From Parvibaculum sp046297875 (lineage in GTDB: Bacteria > Pseudomonadota > Alphaproteobacteria > Parvibaculales > Parvibaculaceae), in NCBI RefSeq assembly GCF_046297875.1, contig NZ_JBKBHD010000002.1, forward strand, positions 70,430 through 134,429: a stretch of 64,000 nt of DNA, given 5' to 3'. The notes beneath the pieces are model-generated. The model made no database searches, was not told the DNA's origin, and saw only the letters and a program-made list of their open reading frames with translations. How positions within the stretch are numbered: the first letter of the stretch is position 1; each line of letters starts with the position of its first letter. Made by a program: the position numbers and the translations under genes. Shown piece by piece: positions 8,615 through 17,335 of the stretch.

Positions 8615-9955
8615 CTATAGGTCCATGAGGCGATAGTAGCCGAGGGCCGCACGAAGATACCAGCCACGCAATGCCGGAAACGGTATGGAAGCGGGAACCC
8701 CTCGCATCGCCGCTGGAATGGCCGAAAAATCCTCTTTGTCGCCAATGACTTGCGCTAGCATGCGCCCGGACCAAGGGGCCGCTGCGACGCCGTTTCCGTG
8801 ATAGCCGAGCGCGAAATAGACGGACGGCTCGTCCGGCAGGCTGCCGATGGATGGCGTTCCGCCAAGGCTCATGCAGACAAAGCCCCGCCATGAATGCGTG
8901 ATTTCCACCTGCGCCCAGCCGGGAAAGACCTCGCCAAGGCGCCGCTCCATGTAACGGCGCATGCGCGCGCCGTCTTCCGGCTTGCCTGTGGTATCGCCGC
9001 GCGCGCCGAAGAGGAAACGACGGTCCGGCAGCATCCGGTAGTAGAAAAGAAGACTGCGCGTATTGGCACAAGGCGATTCGGTCTGCCAGTTCTGCGTCGC
9101 AATCTCGTCATCGGTGAGCGGGCGCGTCACCAAGATGTTCGACATGACCGGGATGATGCGGTCCGCAAGCGCGGGTGGCATGGGCGAGCGGGTGAAGCCG
9201 TTGGTTGCAACGACGACCCGTCGCGCGCGGATCGTGCCCGAAGGCGTCACCAGAAGATGGTCCGCCCCTTTCCGTTCCCAGCGTATGACCGGCGAGGCTC
9301 CATGCAGTTTTGCGCCTGCACGGGCTGCCGCGGCGGCCAGCCCTCGTGCCAGGCGGAGCGGATGGAGGCCGAAACCTGTCGGCATCAGCAGCGCGCCGAA
9401 TTGCTCGCGCGAGTCGTAGAATCGTTCCGTCACTTCCTCGCGCGGCAGAAGCTTTGCCGATATGCCGAATTTCTCTTTCAGTATCCGCGATTCTTCCGCA
9501 AGCCCCGCATAGCGCGACGGCGCATGGGCGACATGAAGTTCGCCTTCGCCTTGCGGTTCGATGGCGAAGCCCTGCTTAGCTGCGAATGAGCGCACGAAGG
9601 AGATGGCTTCAAGCTGCGAGAAAATGAAGCGCTTCGCTTCGGCCTCGCCGAACCGCGCGAGTAGCGATTGCAGTGGAAGGGAGGATGGCGGCAGGGTACA
9701 GAAGCCGCCATTGCGGCCGGATGCGCCCCAGCCAAGCGTTCCCGCTTCAAGCAGGCGGACATCCGTTGAAAATTCACTTGCAAGATGGAAGGCGCAGGAG
9801 AGGCCGGTATAGCCGCCACCGATGATGGCGACCTCGCAGGTCTCGTCGCCACAAGGCCCGAGATCGGTCCCGGCCGGAAGCGGCGGCGCCGTTTCCTCCC
9901 AGATGCTGCCGGCGGGCTTTGCCGCATCGTACATGCCGGGGTGATACCAGGTCAT
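8615..9955 (-). CDS. puuB: FAD-dependent oxidoreductase, PuuB/DAO family
   Basis: This 446-residue flavoprotein of the D-amino-acid oxidase superfamily has the N-terminal dinucleotide-binding motif EVAIIGGGYTGLSCAFHLA (GGGYTG at 46-51). A LEAGTLGWGASGRNGGF stretch follows, typical of PuuB-like gamma-glutamylputrescine oxidases. The RVVVATNGFT block and the C-terminal FALGYHGNGVAAAPWSGRML block close the FAD site. It would oxidise the gamma-glutamylated amine made by the adjacent PuuA-like enzyme, releasing an aldehyde and hydrogen peroxide. It lies upstream of that gene on the same strand. Other DAO-family substrates such as amino acids cannot be excluded from the sequence, so the symbol rests partly on context. 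Confidence 0.85.
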   Translation of the reverse strand: MTWYHPGMYDAAKPAGSIWEETAPPLPAGTDLGPCGDETCEVAIIGGGYTGLSCAFHLASEFSTDVRLLEAGTLGWGASGRNGGFCTLPPSSLPLQSLLARFGEAEAKRFIFSQLEAISFVRSFAAKQGFAIEPQGEGELHVAHAPSRYAGLAEESRILKEKFGISAKLLPREEVTERFYDSREQFGALLMPTGFGLHPLRLARGLAAAAARAGAKLHGASPVIRWERKGADHLLVTPSGTIRARRVVVATNGFTRSPMPPALADRIIPVMSNILVTRPLTDDEIATQNWQTESPCANTRSLLFYYRMLPDRRFLFGARGDTTGKPEDGARMRRYMERRLGEVFPGWAQVEITHSWRGFVCMSLGGTPSIGSLPDEPSVYFALGYHGNGVAAAPWSGRMLAQVIGDKEDFSAIPAAMRGVPASIPFPALRGWYLRAALGYYRLMDL

Positions 9956-10009
9956 TCCGCTTCATCTCCCAGGAATCGCGCCGGGAGACTATACAGGGTC
10001 AGGTGCCGG

Positions 10010-10558
10010 TCACTCCATCGGCGGCGGCATATCGTCCGGCCCGGTTTCCCGGCCATCCCTGCGCCAGCGCATCATCCGGTCGCGATCCTTTCGCATCGCG
10101 TCGGCCACGCGCTTGCGCTGTTCGGGTGTCAGCTTGGCAAAAGTTTCCAGCATCGCATCGCGGCCCATATCGCTCATCGCCATCATCGCGGACGACATGC
10201 CGTCAAAAGCAGCGCGAACCGCCGCCTCGTCATAGGGCTCGGCCGCGAGCGCGCCGGCAAGCGCATCACGCGCTTCGTGCATTTCCTTGAAATGTGGCCG
10301 AATCTCGCGGAACTTCTCGCGCATGGCGCGGCGAATTTCCTGCCGGTCCTCTTCCGGCAGTTCCCTGAACGCCCCCTGCATCAGGGCAGGCCCGTGGCCG
10401 CGCGGTATCGGGCCAAATCCGCCGTCGCGGGGCCCCTTGAAGAAGGGAACCGAAATAAGCGCAACCAGGAACAGGTTAAGCGCCAGCGATATCAGAAGCG
10501 CGGGGCCGAGCCAGCGGCGCAGGGGCTTTCCGGCAGGCGTTGGGGACATGTCGCTCAT
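10010..10558 (-). CDS. Periplasmic heavy-metal sensor / CpxP-like protein
   Basis: This 182-residue protein has one N-terminal membrane helix (LLISLALNLFLVALISVPFF) and a helical, charged periplasmic part. That part has the LPEEDRQEIRRAMREKFREI and LTPEQRKRVADAMRKDRDRM blocks, as in the LTXXQ/CpxP and heavy-metal-resistance (CnrX/PF13801-like) families. Such proteins sense metals or envelope stress at the inner-membrane surface and control an ECF sigma factor. The ATG at 10558 overlaps the stop of the upstream anti-sigma-like gene as ATGA, which supports this start over ATG 10567. It ends the EF-hand / sigma / anti-sigma operon. No His/Cys-rich metal site stands out, so the signal is unknown. 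Confidence 0.8.
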   Translation of the reverse strand: MSDMSPTPAGKPLRRWLGPALLISLALNLFLVALISVPFFKGPRDGGFGPIPRGHGPALMQGAFRELPEEDRQEIRRAMREKFREIRPHFKEMHEARDALAGALAAEPYDEAAVRAAFDGMSSAMMAMSDMGRDAMLETFAKLTPEQRKRVADAMRKDRDRMMRWRRDGRETGPDDMPPPME

Positions 10559-11070
10559 TGCATCCACTCCTCGGGCCAGGTGATGTCGGCAAGCGCGAGC
10601 GCGATCAGCCGGTCGCCGGCTTCCGCCTCATCGGAGGCCGCCGCTATCTGATTGCCGTCCAGAACGGCGATTTCGGATACAGAGCCCAGCGCAATGCCGA
10701 GCATGATCGAAGCCGCGAGAGCGCCGGTCGGCAGCGCGGGCGATCCGTAGGGCCAGATCGCAGAAATCAGCTCACGGAAGAAACCCTGCTGCTTCGGCGA
10801 CGAAACCTTTGCAGTGGCGGGGCGCGGGCGCGACGCCATCAGACGCTCGACAAGCGCACCGGAGGGCGCTTCCACCGGGGCCGCCGCCAACATGCCATCA
10901 AGTGCGCGGGCCTCGGCGAGAAGCGCACGCGCGTCGGCGGAGACGGCAAGCAGCGCCTCGGCGGCCCTGCGCTCTCCCGACGGCCAGCGCGCAGGCGATG
11001 CCCCATAGGCATCGACAATCGCCGTAAACCTCTCCAGTGTGATTTCCCTGTCCATCGCCTTCAGTTCCAT
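10555..11070 (-). CDS. Membrane anti-sigma-factor-like protein
   Basis: The 171-residue protein has a helical cytoplasmic N-terminal half (MDREITLERFTAIVDAYG, then ERRAAEALLAVSADARALL). A single weak membrane helix follows around residues 120-140 (ALPTGALAASIMLGIALGSV), with a short C-terminal periplasmic tail. This layout, 11 bases downstream of an ECF sigma gene and translationally coupled to a CpxP-like sensor, fits an anti-sigma factor. There is no zinc-binding HxxxCxxC motif, so it would be of a non-ZAS type. The function comes from context and topology rather than from a recognised signature. An in-frame ATG at 11055 is an alternative start. Confidence 0.65.
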   Translation of the reverse strand: MELKAMDREITLERFTAIVDAYGASPARWPSGERRAAEALLAVSADARALLAEARALDGMLAAAPVEAPSGALVERLMASRPRPATAKVSSPKQQGFFRELISAIWPYGSPALPTGALAASIMLGIALGSVSEIAVLDGNQIAAASDEAEAGDRLIALALADITWPEEWMQ

Positions 11071-11081
11071 TCGAAGCGCGC

Positions 11082-11783
11082 TCAGGCGCTTGTTTGCCTT
11101 GAACGCAACAACTCGTCCTTTTCCGTCGCCAACAGCGTCCGCAACTGCCGGCGCCCGCGCGACAGCAGCGACTCCACCGCCTCCACGCTAATATCCAGAA
11201 TTTCCGCCGTCTCGGTGTTGCTCAGACCCTGATAGTGCGAAAGTGCAATAGCGGCACGCTGCCGCTCCGGCAATTGCTGGAGGGCTGCCTCAACACGCGC
11301 TGCAAGTTCGTCCGCCTCCAGCCGCTCGTCAGGCCGTGGATCGCCACTCACGAGATTGGGCAAGTAGTCATCGATGTCGACGGTGCTCCGCGTTCGGCGC
11401 AACCGATCGAGACAGAGATTGGCGGCAACGCGATAAAGCCATGTGCCGAACTGCGCCCTGCCCGGCTCCCACTTCCCGGCATGGGTCCAGACCCGCAGGA
11501 AAACCTCCTGCGCCACCTCCTCGGCATCCGCCTGATTGCCCATCATGCGGCGGGCAAGCGCGACGATACGCCCGAGGTGACGCTGCATCAGCACGCCGCA
11601 GGCCTGACCGTCCCCCGTGGCGACCGCTGCAACCAGTTCGTCGTCCGGCGCATCCTGCACGCGCGCACTTCCTCCCATGCCGGTCCCGGCCAATGCAGGT
11701 AATGGGCCCCGGCCGATGCCGGTGCCCATTACCCGTTCGGGTGTGTCCAGCCGAAGCCTAGCGGGGTTCGGCCGGAGATTCAT
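11082..11783 (-). CDS. ECF-type RNA polymerase sigma factor
   Basis: This 233-residue sigma-70-family factor has region 2 (AVATGDGQACGVLMQRHLGR, then ADAEEVAQEVFLRVWTH and FGTWLYRVAANLCLDRLRR) and region 4 (ALQQLPERQRAAIALSHYQ, then SNTETAEILDISVEAVESLL). A 45-residue Gly/Pro-rich N-terminal extension precedes region 2 and may mean that a later start is used. It sits 10 bases after the EF-hand gene and 11 bases before the anti-sigma-like gene, a single operon. Such factors usually drive their own operon; I did not find a convincing ECF -35/-10 pair upstream of the EF-hand gene by eye. Confidence 0.93.
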   Translation of the reverse strand: MNLRPNPARLRLDTPERVMGTGIGRGPLPALAGTGMGGSARVQDAPDDELVAAVATGDGQACGVLMQRHLGRIVALARRMMGNQADAEEVAQEVFLRVWTHAGKWEPGRAQFGTWLYRVAANLCLDRLRRTRSTVDIDDYLPNLVSGDPRPDERLEADELAARVEAALQQLPERQRAAIALSHYQGLSNTETAEILDISVEAVESLLSRGRRQLRTLLATEKDELLRSRQTSA

Positions 11784-11793
11784 CCCTGCTGCT

Positions 11794-12492
11794 TCAGCGG
11801 CTCATACGGCCTTCGCCACGTTCGATCTTGCCATCGCTGTTGCGATCGAGCCGCTCGAACATCCGGTCGGCACTGGCGAGGAACTCGGCTTTCGAGATCC
11901 TGCCATCGCCATCGGCATCGAGGCGCGAGAAGTGATCGCCTCGCTTGCCATCCTTCTTGCCGTCGCGCTTCGCATCGGTCTTGCCGTGATGCTTCTTCGC
12001 GGCCTGCATTTCCTCAAGCGTCAATGCGCCATCGCTGTTTGCATCGGCCTTTTCGAAAAGGGCCGCCATGCGCTCTGCAGAGCGATCGGAAAGACCGCCT
12101 TCCCTGCCACGTTCGGCCATGCGCTTCTCGGCCGCCTGCTTCATTTCGTCGAGCGTCACCTTGCCATCGCCATCGGCATCCATCGCGGCGAAGCGTTCAG
12201 CGGGATCGCCGCGTCGCGCTTCGTACCTCGTGCGCATTTCGGCACGGGCAGCCGCCATTTCTTCCTTGGTGACATAGCCATCGCCATCCTTGTCCATCGT
12301 GGCAAAGCGGGCTTCGGCGGCAGCGCGGAATTCTTCCTTCGTGACGTCGCCGCCCTTGTCCGCATCGGCCATGCCGAACAGATGCGCGCCGTGGCCATAC
12401 TTGCCGGGGCCAGCATGGGAAAGGGCCGGAATCGTCATCGCCATAGCAAGGGCGGCAGCCGTTCCGAGCAGGCCATATTTCAGCTTTTTCAT
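11794..12492 (-). CDS. Secreted EF-hand calcium-binding protein with about six EF loops
   Basis: This 232-residue exported protein has a signal peptide (MKKLKYGLLGTAAALAMAMT, cleavage near LSHAG). Repeated EF-hand loops follow: DADKGGDVTKEEF, DKDGDGYVTKEEM, DADGDGKVTLDEM, DANSDGALTLEEM, DADGDGRISKAEF and DRNSDGKIERGE. A Lys/His-rich linker (KKHHGKTDAKRDGKKDGKRG) separates the fourth and fifth. It probably binds calcium or another divalent ion in the periplasm. The start ATG at 12492 is preceded by AGGACGATCGAA. It is the first gene of the operon with the ECF sigma factor, the anti-sigma-like protein and the CpxP-like sensor, so it may be part of the signal input or the output of that system. 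Confidence 0.88.
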   Translation of the reverse strand: MKKLKYGLLGTAAALAMAMTIPALSHAGPGKYGHGAHLFGMADADKGGDVTKEEFRAAAEARFATMDKDGDGYVTKEEMAAARAEMRTRYEARRGDPAERFAAMDADGDGKVTLDEMKQAAEKRMAERGREGGLSDRSAERMAALFEKADANSDGALTLEEMQAAKKHHGKTDAKRDGKKDGKRGDHFSRLDADGDGRISKAEFLASADRMFERLDRNSDGKIERGEGRMSR

Positions 12493-12637
12493 TTCGATCG
12501 TCCTTTTTCCAGTTTCCGCCCCCCGGAGGCTGAACAAGGAAACGCCGCCGCATCAGGCAAGCGCAGACGGGCAATGCCGCCATCCTTATTTGTAGAAACG
12601 CGCGGGAGGCGCCATTCCGTCGCTGGTGAAGGAGAAA

Positions 12638-13936
12638 TCAGCCGCGTGAGGGCGCAGGCACCGTGAAGCGGCGCGGATGGGAAAAGGCCGGTTCCCTGAG
12701 AAGCCGGGCCGGAAGGCGGAATTCCGAGACCGAAATCCCTTCCTTGCGTTCCGCCGCAACGGACAGGCCGCCCGCACCGGCAACGGCGGTTTCGATGGTC
12801 GCCAGCGCGATATTCGCCCCGAGAGCCGGGGAAAAGCCGGTACTGGTGGCGGTTCCCACCACCCGGCCGCCAAGCGAGATGGCAGCAAACCGCACCGGTT
12901 CCAGCCCTTCCACCGCGAGGCGGACGACGCGGCGCGCAGGCACAATGCCACCGGCAGCGCGAAGCGCGGCGCCCCCGTTGAACAGGCCTTTCGAGGGATC
13001 TAGGACGAAGCCCGGCCAGACGGACGCGGGCTGCAGTGCATCCCGCGGGTCGATGGCGGCGAAAGCCGACAGATAGTCATGGCCGGCGCGCGGATGACCC
13101 GCTTCGAGCCGGGCGAGTTCCCTCAGTGCAAAGCCTGCCGGCTTCAGGCCGAAGGGCGCAGCCTTCGTCATCACCTCGCGCCAGACATGGGGTGCATCTT
13201 CCGCGTCGCACCACAGCTCATAGCCGAGATCACCCGTCGCGCCGGTGCGGCTCGCATAGACCGGCATACCGCCAATCGCGATCCAGCGTGCGGCGCCGGG
13301 CGCAAGAGCTGCCATGTCTTCAATGCCAAGCCCGGAGAACATGAAGCAGGAATACGGCCCCTGAAGCGCAAGCACAGCCAGCGTGGCACTGACATCCTCG
13401 ATGCGGACGCGGAAACCTTCCGCGCTATCGGTCAGCCAGGCGAAATGGGCTTCTTCCGCCACCAGACGATATTCGTCCTCCGCAAGGCGGAACAAAAGGC
13501 CGTCGCCGAGAACGAACCCGCCGCCATCGCAGAAGATCACGTGGCGCGAACGGTCGATGGCGAGCGGGGCAACCCGAACCGCAAGAAGACGTTCGAGACA
13601 GGCAAGCGCATCGCGTCCGGCGATGCGATATTTCACCAGTGGCGACAGATCCATCAGCACCGCCGCACCGCGCAGGGCGCGATATTCATCGGCGAGATCG
13701 CTCAGCACCTCCGGCACGGTATAGCCGTTCCAGCCGGTCCAGCGGTTGGTGCGGCTTTCCGCCGCCGTTTCAAGGTGAAGAGGCGTCGTCGCCACGGCGC
13801 GCATGTAAGGCGGCTCTTCCGGCACTTCTTCGAAAAGGGCCGGGTCGACAGGTGCACGTTCATCGGCGGGATCGGCCACTTCGCGAGGCATCTCCGCTTG
13901 TTCTTCATTGGGCTTGGGCAAGGTGTCGGGGGTCAT
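12638..13936 (-). CDS. GcvT-like aminomethyltransferase / folate-binding family protein
   Basis: The 432-residue protein belongs to the GcvT/YgfZ/dimethylglycine-dehydrogenase C-domain superfamily, which uses tetrahydrofolate to take one-carbon units. After an acidic, Pro-rich N-terminal segment of about 60 residues come GAAVLMDLSPLVKYRIAGRD, LACLERLLAVRVAPLAIDRS, ALQGPYSCFMF, and SRTGATGDLGYELWC, the folate-binding core. The barrel domain with GGRVVGTATSTGFSPALG near the C-terminus completes it. ATG 13936 overlaps the stop of the upstream flavoprotein as ATGA, so the two are translationally coupled. In sarcosine and dimethylglycine dehydrogenases a flavin domain is fused to this fold. Here they are separate adjacent genes, suggesting oxidative demethylation with folate as acceptor (inference). 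Confidence 0.82.
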   Translation of the reverse strand: MTPDTLPKPNEEQAEMPREVADPADERAPVDPALFEEVPEEPPYMRAVATTPLHLETAAESRTNRWTGWNGYTVPEVLSDLADEYRALRGAAVLMDLSPLVKYRIAGRDALACLERLLAVRVAPLAIDRSRHVIFCDGGGFVLGDGLLFRLAEDEYRLVAEEAHFAWLTDSAEGFRVRIEDVSATLAVLALQGPYSCFMFSGLGIEDMAALAPGAARWIAIGGMPVYASRTGATGDLGYELWCDAEDAPHVWREVMTKAAPFGLKPAGFALRELARLEAGHPRAGHDYLSAFAAIDPRDALQPASVWPGFVLDPSKGLFNGGAALRAAGGIVPARRVVRLAVEGLEPVRFAAISLGGRVVGTATSTGFSPALGANIALATIETAVAGAGGLSVAAERKEGISVSEFRLPARLLREPAFSHPRRFTVPAPSRG

Positions 13937-15513
13937 TGGCGGCCCTCCCCCTGCTGCATCGCCGCCTCGACGGCAAGCCAGCCCGGCAAGCCTGTCACGC
14001 CGCCACCCGGATGGCTGCCAGCGCCGCACAGATAGAGCCCCGCAACCGGCGTTTCATAGCGGCCGAAGGCGGGCGTGGGACGGAAGCCGAACAGCCGGTC
14101 GAGGCGCAGATCGCCCTGATGCCAGGCGCCGCCGGCGAGGCCGTATTTCCGTTCGATATCCGGTGGCGTCAGAATTTCACCCGCAATCATCGCGTCCTCG
14201 ATGCCCGGCGCAAAGACGGCGATGGCCCGCACGATCTTCTGCACGAAGATTTCGCGCTGCATGGTCCAGCCGCCTTCGGCTTCATAGGGCACATTATGCA
14301 CGATCACGGAAAGAATATGCTGGCCCTCCGGCGCAAGGGTACGGTCGGCAATGCTCGGCACGTGGATTTCGAGGGCTGGTTCGCAGGCAAATCGTCCCTC
14401 GCGGCAGGCAGTCGCCGCATCGTCCATCGCTTCGACAGACGGCACGACGAGCAGGCGCGCACCATAAAACTCGGCGGCGAGCCGCGGAAAGACGGGCGCG
14501 CGTTCAAGGGCGAGATTGAGCTTTGCCGCGTTGCCGGGGCGCGGCGCATGGCAGAGTTCCATCGCCTGCTGCGTTTCGAGCTTTTCGGCGCCGAGCAATC
14601 CGATCAATGTCGCGCGCGGATTGATTGCCGAGAGCACCAGCGGCGCACGCATGACCATGCCGTCGGCCAGTTCGACGCCGGCTGCCACACTGCCTTCGAC
14701 GACAATCCGCTCGACGGGCGTGTTGAGGCGTATCTCGCCGCCTTGCGTATTGATGATGGAAGCAAGCGCATCGCACAATGCGCCGGTGCCGCCTTCAAGC
14801 TGGCGAACCCCCTGCCCCTGCATGCGCATTGCTTCGCGCCAGACGGCCCGGAACGAAGTACCCGGCGCATAGGGCCCCTCGGCTCCGCCAAGCGTGGCTT
14901 CGAATGCAAGCGCGCCCTTGAGAAGCGGCGATTCGAACTCGGCATCGAGCCGGTCGCCAATGCTTTCAGGCAGCGTCTGCATCAGGCTTTGCAGCGCCGC
15001 CTGCCCGGAAAAGGCCGTGCGCCATACGAGACGCCGGCAGAAGCGGCGGAGCGCATCTACGTCACGCATATCGGGCGGCAATTCGCCGAGCAGCGGCTCG
15101 ATAAGCGATGCCTGCGACCGCACCAGCGCAACGCGGTCCCGATAGGCTTCTGCATCGCGCGGCAGGGCTTTCGCAAAGCGAGCGAATTCCTTGCGGTTGC
15201 GCGGCAGCGTCAGGTGTTCGCCATCCGGGTTCAGAACGACGGTCGGAATGTCGCGTGCGGCATAGCGCAGACCGTGCTTTCCGAGTTTCAGGCCGCGTTC
15301 GATGTACCTGGGAAAGCTGTCGACGAGATGCGCGACGGCAGGGCCGACATAGCCCGGCACGATTTCAGACGTCGCCGCCGCACCGCCTATCGCCTCCGCC
15401 GCTTCGAGGACGAGCACCTGACGGCCGGCGCGGGAAAGGCGCGCGGCGGCAACGAGTCCGTTATGGCCCGCGCCGATCACGATGGCGTCATAGGTGTTGC
15501 CGCGGCGGCGCAT
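13933..15513 (-). CDS. Phytoene-desaturase/PYROXD2-like FAD-dependent oxidoreductase (copy 2)
   Basis: This 526-residue flavoprotein starts with the Rossmann motif YDAIVIGAGHNGLVAAARLS and LVLEAAEAIGGAAATSE. It has the internal GGTGALCDALASIINTQGGE block and ends with VAGLYLCGAGSHPGGGVTGL, as in the phytoene desaturase/PYROXD2 group. It is a clear paralogue of the gene just upstream at 15517-17115: both have the same length range, the same EIVPGY/EIAPGF block and a C-terminal Gly-rich SHPG motif. The bacterial PYROXD2-like group has no settled substrate. The gene lies 3 bases after the stop of its paralogue and its own stop overlaps the GcvT-like start. Confidence 0.88.
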   Translation of the reverse strand: MRRRGNTYDAIVIGAGHNGLVAAARLSRAGRQVLVLEAAEAIGGAAATSEIVPGYVGPAVAHLVDSFPRYIERGLKLGKHGLRYAARDIPTVVLNPDGEHLTLPRNRKEFARFAKALPRDAEAYRDRVALVRSQASLIEPLLGELPPDMRDVDALRRFCRRLVWRTAFSGQAALQSLMQTLPESIGDRLDAEFESPLLKGALAFEATLGGAEGPYAPGTSFRAVWREAMRMQGQGVRQLEGGTGALCDALASIINTQGGEIRLNTPVERIVVEGSVAAGVELADGMVMRAPLVLSAINPRATLIGLLGAEKLETQQAMELCHAPRPGNAAKLNLALERAPVFPRLAAEFYGARLLVVPSVEAMDDAATACREGRFACEPALEIHVPSIADRTLAPEGQHILSVIVHNVPYEAEGGWTMQREIFVQKIVRAIAVFAPGIEDAMIAGEILTPPDIERKYGLAGGAWHQGDLRLDRLFGFRPTPAFGRYETPVAGLYLCGAGSHPGGGVTGLPGWLAVEAAMQQGEGRQ

Positions 15514-15516
15514 GGC

Positions 15517-17115
15517 TCAGGCCCTCCCCTTGCGGGTGGCGAGAACTTCCGCCGCGGCATTCGCGCCCGGAGCGCCCATGACGAACGGGCCTGGATGCGC
15601 GCTGGGAGAACAGAGATAGAAATTTCGCAGCGGCGTCGCGGCTCCGCCCTGACCGGGGAATGGCCGGTTCGAGAAAAGCTGGTCGAGCGTCGTTTCGCCA
15701 TAGGCCAGGTCGCCGCCCGTGAGCCCGATCTCGTTTTCGATATCGCCAGGCAGCAGCACTTCGCAGGCAAGGATGCGCGTTTCGATGCCGGGGCTCACGG
15801 AAGCAAGACGCGCCGTCACGAGATCGCGCAGCGCATCGCGACGCTCTTCCGTCCAAGGTCCGTCGTGCAGTTCCTCCGGCACGAACTGTACGAGCGCAGA
15901 GAGGACATGCTTGCCCGGAGGTGCGAGCGACGGATCGGCGATCGAGGGGATCAGCATGTCGAACACCGGATCGCGCGGCGGCATCCGCTCGCGCCAATCG
16001 GCGAAGGCGCGGTCCATTGCCGGGATCGTATTGGCAAGGCGCAATCCGCCACCGAGCGACGGGCAGCCTTCCGGCAGACCGGGAAAATCCGGCATTGAGT
16101 CGAGCGCAATATTGACCTTGGCGGCGACGCCTTTCATGCGGATGCGGCCGATCCGTTCGACAAGTCCGTCCGGCAGGTCCTTCCAGCGGAAAAGGCTGAG
16201 GAAGCTCCGCTTCACATCGAGGCCCGACAGCACCACATCCGCGTTGATTGCCTCGCCATTGGCGAGTTCGACGCCGCGCACCTTCCGGTCCTTGATGAGA
16301 ATGTCGGTCACTTCCGCTTCCAGGCGGATCGTGCCGCCTTTGGCGCGAATGGCGTCCATGAGCGCCGCCACAAGCGCTGCCGCGCCGCCATGCGGCATCA
16401 GCGTGTCGGGCGCGCCGCCCATTGCATCGCCGGGCTCGGAGAGCCATGCCAGCGCGAGCCGCGCTGCACTCATTGGCGACGAGGGCCCGAGCGTACTGCC
16501 GGCAAGCGCGGCGGCGGCAAGATGCGCCTTCACGTGACCTGACTCGAAATACCGGTCGAGAAATTCGGACGCAGGCAATGTCCACAGCCGCAGCATGTCT
16601 GCCATGCCGGATGCCGGAAGTTCTGCGAGCCTGTCGGCCAGTGCGAGACGCGCGCGCAGTCCTGACAACAATCCTCTTGCGGGCCCCGAGGCGGGCCGCG
16701 CAAGAAGCGGCGCAAGGCCGCGCGCGGCGCGCAGCATGTCGCGCCGATAGCGCGTCCAGGTATCGGCATCCCGGCGCGAATGGCGCGCGAGTTCGCGGCG
16801 GTGAACTAGACCGTCGCGGTAATTTGCGACATGACGTCCATCGGCAAAACAGGTGACGCCGCCATCGGCACGGATGAAGCGGAGGCCAAACCGGGCAAGA
16901 TCGAGATCGGTTGCGATGCGCGGCGGCAGACCGCCGCTGCCCAGCGTATAGCGCGGCAGACGGAAACCCGGCGCTATTTCATGCGGCATGAGGATGCCGC
17001 CAGGTGCGGAAGCCCGGTCGAGCACAAGCACATCGAGCCCGGCGCGCGCCAGATAGGCAGCGGCGACGAGCCCGTTGAGCCCGGCTCCGATCACGATTGC
17101 GTCGTGACGCTCCAT
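15517..17115 (-). CDS. Phytoene-desaturase/PYROXD2-like FAD-dependent oxidoreductase (copy 1)
   Basis: The 532-residue protein has the FAD motif HDAIVIGAGLNGLVAAAYLA, LVLDRASAPGGILM and the GGAAALVAALMDAIRAKGG block. Its C-terminus, RNFYLCSPSAHPGPFVMGAP, aligns with but diverges from the paralogue's YLCGAGSHPGGGVTG. The Cys-Gly-Ala-Gly to Cys-Ser-Pro-Ser change lies in the FAD/substrate-facing part and suggests that the two copies do different jobs or form a heteromer. The start ATG at 17115 is preceded by TAGGACGC, a good ribosome site; an in-frame codon at 17130 is weaker. It is the first gene of a three-gene operon. The 220 bases upstream, to glnE, hold isolated GTTAA half-sites but no full CtrA box. 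Confidence 0.88.
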   Translation of the reverse strand: MERHDAIVIGAGLNGLVAAAYLARAGLDVLVLDRASAPGGILMPHEIAPGFRLPRYTLGSGGLPPRIATDLDLARFGLRFIRADGGVTCFADGRHVANYRDGLVHRRELARHSRRDADTWTRYRRDMLRAARGLAPLLARPASGPARGLLSGLRARLALADRLAELPASGMADMLRLWTLPASEFLDRYFESGHVKAHLAAAALAGSTLGPSSPMSAARLALAWLSEPGDAMGGAPDTLMPHGGAAALVAALMDAIRAKGGTIRLEAEVTDILIKDRKVRGVELANGEAINADVVLSGLDVKRSFLSLFRWKDLPDGLVERIGRIRMKGVAAKVNIALDSMPDFPGLPEGCPSLGGGLRLANTIPAMDRAFADWRERMPPRDPVFDMLIPSIADPSLAPPGKHVLSALVQFVPEELHDGPWTEERRDALRDLVTARLASVSPGIETRILACEVLLPGDIENEIGLTGGDLAYGETTLDQLFSNRPFPGQGGAATPLRNFYLCSPSAHPGPFVMGAPGANAAAEVLATRKGRA

Positions 17116-17335
17116 GCGTCCTAACCCCACACACTACCCGGCCTGGGACGCGCCCAGGTTTTGTCCCATCCGAAGCGTATCGAATTGACACGTTTCGCGC
17201 CGGGCAAACACGCATCGCTGCCGAGACGACGCGCGCGTTAACCACGAATTGCCGGGAATTGTCGCGATTTCACCGCGCATCCCCGAACAGAGTTAATGCG
17301 CGGCGTCCCGGCCGGCATGGAAGCGGTGCAAATAT

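Noticed and set aside
13639..16098. An open frame of 819 codons opposite the flavoprotein operon
   Set aside because: It is antisense to two clear FAD enzymes and a GcvT-like gene, and its composition is that of a shadow frame.
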